From JACQFK01 sp041482015 (GTDB lineage Bacteria > Planctomycetota > MHYJ01 > JACPRB01), in the NCBI GenBank assembly GCA_041482015.1, contig JBGPCZ010000011.1:1-60407 (forward strand): a stretch of 60,407 nt of DNA, in the 5' to 3' direction. Position 1 is the first letter of the stretch. Each line of letters starts with the position of its first letter. The translations under genes and the position numbers were made by a program. This document shows positions 25,916 to 32,801 of the stretch, piece after piece. Below the pieces are notes generated by a model, which saw only the letters and a program-made list of their open reading frames with translations, had not been told where the DNA came from and did no database searches.

Positions 25916-28900
25916 TTCTTCTGGACCCATGCCGCCGCGTTCTGCAGGAGCTTCTTGTAGGCCTCGTGCTCGTGGGCCGAGCCGTCGTGGCCAAGGGTGA
26001 GGCAGACGATCTTCCCCTTCGCGTGCTTCACCGTCCAGGCCACGGGGTACTCCTTCCCCGTGTCGAGCGACTTCCCCTTCGCGAGCACCGTGATTTCCGG
26101 GCCCTCCGCATCCTTCTGGAACTGGTAGAGCTCGTCCTTCACCCGGAACGTCTTCGTCACGCCGGACATCACGGGATGCGACTCGTCGACGACCGTCACC
26201 TCGAACTCCTGGTACTTCTCGTGGCCCCGCGCGCCGCCGCCGACCAGCGTCTTGTTGTACTCCGGCCAGTCCTTCCAGTTGTACCAGCAGGCCGGGTGGA
26301 CGAGAAGCAGCCCCTTGCCCCGGTCGACGAACTCAAAGATCCCCTTCCGGGTCGCCGCGTCGGCGATCGGCTGGTTGTTTGACAGGTAAAGCACGTCGAT
26401 CTTCTCGAGGGCGGGGGCGATCTCCTTCACGTCGTTCGTGTAGGATGCGTGGAGCGTCTCGGCGTCCGCCCCCTTGAACCACTTCTCGAAATCGTGACTC
26501 GATCCGCCGCCCACGATCAGGATCTTCTCGAGCCTCGGCGCCGCGGCGCCGCCGCCGATCTCCGCGGTCATCGCGAGGAAGGTCGGGGCCATCGTGTTAT
26601 CGTAGCTCTCGAGCGCCAGGTGGTGGATCGGCTCCTTCCGGCCCGGCTTCATCGTGAACCACCGCAGCTGGCCCGGCTGGCCCGGCTCGATCAGGCCGTC
26701 GACATACGTCGAGCCCGGCACGTCGATCCGCTTCACCCAGTCGGCGAACTCCACTCCATCGCGGAGATCGTTCACCTCGGTCTTCCCGTCCACGTAGAAG
26801 TAGGTCACCTTGACCACCTTCTGCGGACTTCCCTCGGGATTGATCGTCCCCCACGCCGCGATCCCGCCCAGGACGTGGATCTTCTCGCAGGCAAAGCCCA
26901 TCGGGACTTCGACCTTCTGTGGCATCGCGAGCTTCGAGGCCCAATCGGGCGCCATCCCGCCTTTCAGGACGATCGCGTTGTTCCCGTTCAGGCTCTTCGA
27001 CGGATCGACCACCTGAAAAGGAATGCTCTCCACCATCTGGATCCCGTACTTCCGCAGGCGCAGGTTGTTCGGCTCGCGTGCGGGATCGTAGAGGCCCTTC
27101 ACGCTCGAGGCCGTGAACGCCGTCTGGAGGTCGATGATCCGGAACCCGCCCGCCTCGGAGCAGAGAAACGTCAGGATGTCGCACAGGGCCGGCGCACCCA
27201 GGCTCTCGAGGCCCTCGGGCATGAGCGACATCCCGGTCGAGACCATGAGGTCGATGTCGGCGCGCCGGACCTCGCGGTCCCCCTCGGCGCTCCGGAGGAA
27301 GACCGTGTCCCTCGTCTCGCGCGCGACGATCCCATTGAAGACGTCGCCGCTCTTGGTGCGGACGTTGAACGAGACGTAGTTCGCCTCGACCACGCGGTTC
27401 GGATCGATGATGTGGATCAGGAGGTCGTGCTTCCCGTGCACGCCCATCCCCGTCAGGTCGGGCGAGAGCCCCTTGCCTTCGCCCTTGTAGACGTGGCACT
27501 TGAGGCAGTTGTCGGTGAGAAGCTGCCGGCCCCTCGCCGCGTCGCCTTGCTTCTCGATCAGCGGCAGCAGCGACGCGACGATCACGTCCTTCGTTTTGTT
27601 CTGCTCGCCCATGACCGCGTCGAAGACGGACTTCGCGCGCTTCGAGGTCGCGCCGTCCGGATGGTTCCGGAGGCGGAAGATCGCGTTGGGGCCGAGTTCG
27701 TTCGGCCGGACGCGCTTCTGCTCGACCTCGCCCAGCAGGAACGCCGCCCAGTCGGGACGCCGGAAGATCTGGCTCAGGATTGACTCGCGGACCGAGCCCG
27801 CGAGCTTCGGGTAGGCCGCGACGAGCACCGGCGCGACCGCGTTGTCGGTGATCCCGCCCAGCGCCTCGATCACGCCCTTTTGAAGATCGATCGACGACGA
27901 GGGCACGAGGAGCCCGCCCGCCGCCTCGATCGCCTTCTCCTTCACGGCCGCGATCGCAAGGAGCGCGGTGAAGTCCTGGATGCGGACCTCGTCGGACTTC
28001 GACGCGTCCCTGATCGACGCCATGAGCCCGCGGGTCACGGGTTCGAGCGCCTTCGCCATCGACTCGTCCTTCACCCAGCGGCCCGCGAACGGAAGCGCGG
28101 CGCTGACGAGCTCCGGCACGGCGAGGAGCGCTTCGAGCGCCCTTTTGAGTTCCGGGGTGACCTTCGGCTCGAGGTCGGGCTTGAGCGTCTTCCCCAGCCG
28201 GAGGAGCGCCGCCTGCTTGATCGCGGTGGCGGATCTTCCCGAGATCCCGATGATCGCCTGGGCCGCGAGCTCCGCGTTCTGCCGCGTGCCGACCGATCCC
28301 GCGAGTTCCTCCGCGAGGGCCCGGTCGCCCAGGTCGATCGCCGCCGCGAGCGCCTCGAGGGGCGACGCGCCGAGAGCGCCGATGGCCGCCGATCGGCTGT
28401 AGTCGTCCTTCAGCCCGGCGTAAAGCTTGAGCAGCGACTCCGCCGCCGCGGTCGAGGGCGGGAACGCGCCCAGGGCCACGATCTTCTCGAGCCGCACCCG
28501 GGCGTCGGAGTCATCAAGGCTTAAAAGCAGGGCTTTCTGGAGATCGTCCCCCTTCGCGATGAGCGCGGCGATCCGCGCCGCGTTCTTCCGAACGCCGGCG
28601 TCCGCATCGCGGAGCGCGGCGACGATCTCCGCGTTCGTGAGCTTTCCAAGGCGCTGGAGAATCCAGAGGGCGAGGACTTTTGTCTCGGGCTTCGCCGTGG
28701 CCTTCAGGAGGGCCGCGACCTCGGCCGCGCGCTCGCCCTTTTCGCAGAGGAGGCGCTGGGCGGTCAGGCGAACCCAACGGTTGGGATGCTCCAGGGCCTG
28801 TACGGAGGTGACGTCGCATACCGGGAACGTCTTCGCCTGCTTGTGCTGGAGGCGCCAGATGCGGCCGTGCTCGTGGTCGCGGTCGGGCCGGATCGCCGCG

Positions 28901-30753
28901 TTGTACGGATCGTGCTTGGGTCCGCGCGTGTCGTTGTGGACAGCCGCCTGGTTGTAGAAGTCGACGATGTAGAGCGCGCCGTCGGGCCCGACCTCGGTGT
29001 CGATCGGGCGGAACCAGAGGTCGGTCCCCGCGACGAACTCCTCGGGCCGGACCTTGCTGGCGGCGTAGGTCACGCCCTCGGGGCGGATGCGGTCCTGGTG
29101 GACGATGTTGATCGTGCACTCGGTGACAAAGTGGATGGAGCGATACTCGTCGGGCCAGGCGCCGCCGTCGTAGAGGGTGCTCCCGGCCGCCGCGGTGAAG
29201 CCGCCCACGTTGTCGATCTGGAGGTAAGGGTTGATCGAGTACTTGAGCGCCGGGTTGGCGTCGCGGTGATCGGCGATGTCCTTCCATCCCTCCTTCAGGC
29301 CGCCCGCGCGCCCGCGCGAGAGGACGGCGTCGGACAGGACCACGTGGCGGAGGTGCGATCCGTTCGCCATCGTGAAGAAGATCTCGCCGTCCCAGCTGAA
29401 GTCCATGCCCCACGTGTTCGAGTTGTACGAGGAGACGACCTCGATCTCGCTGCCGTCGGGCTTGAAACGGAAGAGCCCGTTGCCGATCTTCCCCATCGGC
29501 TTTCCGTCCTTGTTCGAGACGTTCGACCCACCGCCGGAGTAACCCTGCGTGGCATAGATCCAGCCGTCGAGGCCCCAGCGGAGGTTGCTCGCCACGGCGT
29601 GCGTGTCACGATAGCCGAAGCCGCTGAAGAGGACTTCGCGCTTGTCGCACACGCCGTCGCCGTCGGTGTCGCGGAGGAAGAGGATCTCCGGGGCCTGCAT
29701 GACGATCACACCGTCCTTGTGGAAGACGAAGCTGGTCACGAGGTCGAGCTGGTCGTAGAAGACGGTCTTCCGGCCCTTCGCGTCGAACCACGCGATGCTG
29801 TCGCGCGGCCGGGTCTTCCAGAGCTCCGCCTTGTTGGGATACATCGGCGTCTGCGCGACCCAGAGGCGGCCCTTCGGGTCCCAGCCGATCGAGATCGGTT
29901 TCACGATCTCGGGCTCGGCGAGGACGAGGCTGAGGTCGAAGTCGGCGGGAACGCCGATCTTCTCGCGAGCGAGATCGGGGCGGATCGGCCCGCCGGGCGG
30001 ATAGCGGAGCGAGCCCAGTTCCTCCTTCGTGACGAGGAGATCGACGTCGCGCTTCCCCGTCCAGGCAATCCCGCGGAGGAGGAGCGCGCGGTAGTGCGGA
30101 AGGCTGAAGGAGGCGTGCTGGTGGCCCTGGAGGTTCACGAAGGCGCGGTAGGCGTCCTTCTCGTAGACCCACATCTGCGGGGAGACCTCGTTGAACATGC
30201 GGAAGGCCGTACCGATCACCTTCGCTTCGGGCATGAGGTGGAGATCCCAGTAGATCTCGTCGTCCATGAAGAAGTTGGAGAAGCCCTTCGTGATCGGGTG
30301 CGGGGTGTCCTGGACGTAGATGCCGACCGTCCCGTGCTGGAACTTCGACTTCCCGTGCTCCCACGCGCCGCCGATGACCGTCTTGAACCACTGGGGATCC
30401 TTGCCGCAAACCGCGTCGTGGAGCGCGACGATGCCGCCCCCCCGCTTGAGGTACGCGTCGAGGTGCTCGCGCTGTTCGTCGGGAATCGTACCCGCCTCGG
30501 CGGCGAACATCACGAGGACGTCGGTCTTCTCGAGCTGCTCGCGGCTCGGGAAGTCCATCGCGCCGTCGACCGCGCAGCCGCGCGCCTTGAGAAGCTCCGT
30601 CCACTCTTTGAGGAACTGCGGATGGTCGTGCTCGCCCGGGCCATGCGTCTTCACGCCCGCCCTGATGAAAACGCGCAGCGGCCTCGACTCCTGCGCCGGC
30701 GCCGCCGCGGCCACGGCCAGCAGGATCGCTCCGATCAACGGGGTCCGCATCAT
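25912..30753 (-). CDS. ThuA / PVC-type haem protein / HEAT / cytochrome c / ThuA multidomain protein
   Basis: A 1613-aa exported protein. Of two adjacent Met codons the first (30753) is used; GAGGAT lies seven nt upstream. It has a signal peptide (ends AAPAQESRP), then a ThuA-like glutamine-amidotransferase-fold domain (~25-240), a PVC-type six-bladed propeller of the sugar-dehydrogenase type (~270-650; VLAEPEIVKPISIGWDPKGRLWVA), HEAT repeats (~655-1050), and a cytochrome c domain with NCLKCH (C1083, C1086, H1087) and the PVC-specific DLTGMG...IIDPNRVVEANY pattern. A beta-rich domain (~1175-1400) and a second ThuA domain (~1406-1613) follow. ThuA domains are linked to sugar use; the protein may be a periplasmic sugar or polyol dehydrogenase passing electrons to the haem. 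It is the first gene of the operon. Confidence 0.93.
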   Translation of the reverse strand: MMRTPLIGAILLAVAAAAPAQESRPLRVFIRAGVKTHGPGEHDHPQFLKEWTELLKARGCAVDGAMDFPSREQLEKTDVLVMFAAEAGTIPDEQREHLDAYLKRGGGIVALHDAVCGKDPQWFKTVIGGAWEHGKSKFQHGTVGIYVQDTPHPITKGFSNFFMDDEIYWDLHLMPEAKVIGTAFRMFNEVSPQMWVYEKDAYRAFVNLQGHQHASFSLPHYRALLLRGIAWTGKRDVDLLVTKEELGSLRYPPGGPIRPDLAREKIGVPADFDLSLVLAEPEIVKPISIGWDPKGRLWVAQTPMYPNKAELWKTRPRDSIAWFDAKGRKTVFYDQLDLVTSFVFHKDGVIVMQAPEILFLRDTDGDGVCDKREVLFSGFGYRDTHAVASNLRWGLDGWIYATQGYSGGGSNVSNKDGKPMGKIGNGLFRFKPDGSEIEVVSSYNSNTWGMDFSWDGEIFFTMANGSHLRHVVLSDAVLSRGRAGGLKEGWKDIADHRDANPALKYSINPYLQIDNVGGFTAAAGSTLYDGGAWPDEYRSIHFVTECTINIVHQDRIRPEGVTYAASKVRPEEFVAGTDLWFRPIDTEVGPDGALYIVDFYNQAAVHNDTRGPKHDPYNAAIRPDRDHEHGRIWRLQHKQAKTFPVCDVTSVQALEHPNRWVRLTAQRLLCEKGERAAEVAALLKATAKPETKVLALWILQRLGKLTNAEIVAALRDADAGVRKNAARIAALIAKGDDLQKALLLSLDDSDARVRLEKIVALGAFPPSTAAAESLLKLYAGLKDDYSRSAAIGALGASPLEALAAAIDLGDRALAEELAGSVGTRQNAELAAQAIIGISGRSATAIKQAALLRLGKTLKPDLEPKVTPELKRALEALLAVPELVSAALPFAGRWVKDESMAKALEPVTRGLMASIRDASKSDEVRIQDFTALLAIAAVKEKAIEAAGGLLVPSSSIDLQKGVIEALGGITDNAVAPVLVAAYPKLAGSVRESILSQIFRRPDWAAFLLGEVEQKRVRPNELGPNAIFRLRNHPDGATSKRAKSVFDAVMGEQNKTKDVIVASLLPLIEKQGDAARGRQLLTDNCLKCHVYKGEGKGLSPDLTGMGVHGKHDLLIHIIDPNRVVEANYVSFNVRTKSGDVFNGIVARETRDTVFLRSAEGDREVRRADIDLMVSTGMSLMPEGLESLGAPALCDILTFLCSEAGGFRIIDLQTAFTASSVKGLYDPAREPNNLRLRKYGIQMVESIPFQVVDPSKSLNGNNAIVLKGGMAPDWASKLAMPQKVEVPMGFACEKIHVLGGIAAWGTINPEGSPQKVVKVTYFYVDGKTEVNDLRDGVEFADWVKRIDVPGSTYVDGLIEPGQPGQLRWFTMKPGRKEPIHHLALESYDNTMAPTFLAMTAEIGGGAAAPRLEKILIVGGGSSHDFEKWFKGADAETLHASYTNDVKEIAPALEKIDVLYLSNNQPIADAATRKGIFEFVDRGKGLLLVHPACWYNWKDWPEYNKTLVGGGARGHEKYQEFEVTVVDESHPVMSGVTKTFRVKDELYQFQKDAEGPEITVLAKGKSLDTGKEYPVAWTVKHAKGKIVCLTLGHDGSAHEHEAYKKLLQNAAAWVQKK

Positions 30754-30767
30754 CGTCCGATCCTCAA

Positions 30768-30802
30768 CTGTTAAGTGACGAATCCGATTTGTCACTTAAC
30801 AG
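30768..30802. promoter_or_regulatory. 35-bp operator palindrome, TGTTAA-N21-TTAACA
   Basis: Two 17-bp arms around a central base match with one mismatched pair; the outer 12 bases (CTGTTAAGTGAC and its complement) are perfect. It spans about -12 to +23 of the predicted sigma-54 start and ends 14 nt before the start codon. A site of identical half-site spacing lies at 39136-39168, so a shared repressor is likely. Confidence 0.78.
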
Positions 30803-30816
30803 CAGGAGCCGTGCCA
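30801..30816 (-). promoter_or_regulatory. Sigma-54 (-24/-12) promoter of the ThuA/Tm-1/PEP-hydrolase operon
   Basis: On the minus strand TGGCACGGCTCCTGCT matches the consensus TGGCACG-N4-TTGCW at all fixed positions but one, with the essential GG and GC separated by the required 10 bp. The predicted start is near 30790, 37 nt before the ATG. A sigma-54 activator gene is divergent from it. Confidence 0.78.
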
Positions 30817-30893
30817 CTCCCCACGCTGGCTGCTTCGCAAGGGGCTTGAATCCAATGAGTTATTTAGGGCGTAAGATGGGAGAGAGTATTCTA

Positions 30894-30919
30894 TGTAACC
30901 GGTGACAGTATACTGTAAC
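30894..30919. promoter_or_regulatory. Candidate enhancer (UAS) for the sigma-54 activator
   Basis: TGTAAC occurs at 30894 and 30914, exactly 20 bp apart (about two helical turns), with an inverted TGTCAC between (30902-30907). These build two overlapping dyads, one centred on ACCGGT and one the perfect ACAGTATACTGT (30905-30916). The cluster is ~105-130 bp upstream of the predicted sigma-54 start and ends 17 nt before the activator's ATG. Its TATACT core could be the activator's own -10. Confidence 0.6.
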
Positions 30920-30936
30920 TAAGTATCCGTATCCTT

Positions 30937-32679
30937 ATGAATCCGCTGGCCACCCTTATCGCAAGCCGGACCCCGATTGTCGGGGCGGCGATCGGCGCGG
31001 GGATGAGCGCGGCCGCGGCCGAGGAGGGCGGGGCGGATCTCCTCATGGTCCTGAGCGCCGGCTACTACAGACTCCAGGGCATCGCCTCGGCGGCCGCGTT
31101 CATGCCATACGCGAACGCGAACGAGGTGACGTGGGAGATCGCCGCGAGGAACGTGATCCCGCGGGTCCGCCGCACGCCTGTCTTCGCCGGCGTCTGCGCG
31201 CAGGACCCGAACCTCGACCCCGACGAGTATCTCCGCCGCGCCGTCCAGCACGGGCTGGCCGGCGTCACCAACTTTCCCAGCGTCAGCTTCATCACCGGCG
31301 ACCTCCGCACGGCGCTCGAGGAGGAGGGCAACGGCCTCGAGCGCGAGGTGGCGCTCCTCGCCCGCGCGCGCGAGCTCGGACTCATGGCGATCGGCTTCTG
31401 CCTGAACCCCGACGACGCGCGTCACCTCTCGAAGGCGGGCGTCGATCTCCTCTGCCTCAACCTCGGGATCGCCGAGTGGCGGACCGTCGAGGCCGGCGAG
31501 CACCAGGCGGCGCTCGACCGGGCGGTCGCCTCCATCCGCGACATGATCGCCGCGGCCGGGGAGGTGCCGTGTGTCGTCTTCGGCGGCCCCGTCGTCCTTC
31601 CGCAGGACACCGCCCAGGTCTACCAGCGGACCGGCGCGCTCGGCTACATCGGCGGGAGCGCCGTCGAGCGCTTCCCCACCGCTGGCGCGATCACGCAGGC
31701 GGTCCGCGACTTCAAGCACGCCGCCCGCGCGGGCAAGGGCCTGGACCGCCTCGGCGCGATGATCGGCACCGGGCCCGCGATGCAGCAGGTCTTCGAGACG
31801 ATCCGCTCGGTCGCCGAATCGGACGCCTCCGTGCTCGTCACCGGCGAGAGCGGCACGGGGAAGGAGCTCGCCGCGCGCGAGATCCACCGCCTCAGCCGGC
31901 TCCACGCGCAGCCGCTCGTCAGCTGGAACTGCGGCGCGACGAGCGAGAGCCTCGCGATGTCCGAGCTCTTCGGCCACGAGAAGGGCGCCTTCACGGGCGC
32001 GATCCGCGCGCACCTCGGGAAGTTCGAGCTCGCCCACGGCGGGACGCTCTTCATGGACGAGGTCGCCGACCTCCCGCCCTCCGTGCAGGCGAGCCTCCTC
32101 CGGGTCCTCCAGGAGCGCGAGATCGTCCGGGTCGGCGGCGAGAAGACGATCGCGGTCAGTGTCCGCCTGGTCGCGGCCTCGAACAAGGACTTCCAGCAGC
32201 TGATCCCCGCGGGCCGCTTCCGCCTCGACCTCTACTACCGCCTGAGCACCGTCGTCCTCCGCATGCCTCCGCTCCGCGAGCGGCAGGAGGACATCCCGTT
32301 CCTCGTCTGGGAGATCGCCCAGGAGTTCAGCCGGAAGTACGGCGCCCCCGTTCCGCGGATCCCCGAGTCCGTGATGACCGCGCTCGCGCGGCACTCCTGG
32401 CCGGGCAACATCCGCGAGCTCCGGAACGTCGTCGAGCGCCTCTTCCTGCTCGGCAAGGGGAAGACGTTCTCGCGCGCGTGGTTCGACGAGATCTTCGCGG
32501 CCGACCGCGCGGTGGGCGAGAGCCTCCCCGCCGCCGCCGCCCACCTCCCGATCGCCGCCCGACGCGGACGCCTCCAGGAGACGCTCGCCCGCCTCGGCGG
32601 CAACAAGAGCGCCGCCGCGCGCGAGCTCGGCGTCACCCGCAAGACCGTCCACAAGTGGCTTCGCGGGGCGGTTTCATAG
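30937..32679 (+). CDS. Sigma-54-dependent activator with PEP-hydrolase TIM-barrel sensor
   Basis: A 580-aa enhancer-binding protein. Residues 1-~265 are a TIM barrel of the PEP_hydrolase/TIM-barrel signal transduction family (GAGMSAAAAEEGGADLLMVL, PVFAGVCAQDP, GVTNFPSV, VVFGGPV, GYIGGSAVERFPT). Residues ~272-505 are the sigma-54 AAA+ domain: Walker A GESGTGKE (303-310), the sigma-54 contact loop GAFTGA (350-355), Walker B TLFMDE (370-375), sensor and arginine-finger region RFRLDLYYRL, and WPGNIRELRNVVER. Residues ~545-578 are a Fis-type helix-turn-helix (GGNKSAAARELGVTRKTVHKWL). There is no receiver or membrane part, so it senses a cytoplasmic ligand. It is divergent from the operon encoding the homologous enzyme and has no visible Shine-Dalgarno. 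Confidence 0.95.
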   Translation: MNPLATLIASRTPIVGAAIGAGMSAAAAEEGGADLLMVLSAGYYRLQGIASAAAFMPYANANEVTWEIAARNVIPRVRRTPVFAGVCAQDPNLDPDEYLRRAVQHGLAGVTNFPSVSFITGDLRTALEEEGNGLEREVALLARARELGLMAIGFCLNPDDARHLSKAGVDLLCLNLGIAEWRTVEAGEHQAALDRAVASIRDMIAAAGEVPCVVFGGPVVLPQDTAQVYQRTGALGYIGGSAVERFPTAGAITQAVRDFKHAARAGKGLDRLGAMIGTGPAMQQVFETIRSVAESDASVLVTGESGTGKELAAREIHRLSRLHAQPLVSWNCGATSESLAMSELFGHEKGAFTGAIRAHLGKFELAHGGTLFMDEVADLPPSVQASLLRVLQEREIVRVGGEKTIAVSVRLVAASNKDFQQLIPAGRFRLDLYYRLSTVVLRMPPLRERQEDIPFLVWEIAQEFSRKYGAPVPRIPESVMTALARHSWPGNIRELRNVVERLFLLGKGKTFSRAWFDEIFAADRAVGESLPAAAAHLPIAARRGRLQETLARLGGNKSAAARELGVTRKTVHKWLRGAVS

Positions 32680-32801
32680 TATTCAACAGACCTGAACGGG
32701 GCTCAACATCGCCGGCCCCCGATTCCACCCGCCGCTCCGAAGAGGGGAAACACGAGTGTATAACTAGAGGAGCGGGAGACACGAATCGAGGGGACCGCCT
32801 C

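Noticed and set aside
31131..32801. Upstream extension of the DUF1553 frame across the sigma-54 activator gene
   Set aside because: It is the +3 shadow of the activator (Arg/Pro-rich, no motif). A signal peptide with an RBS begins at the GTG at 32802.
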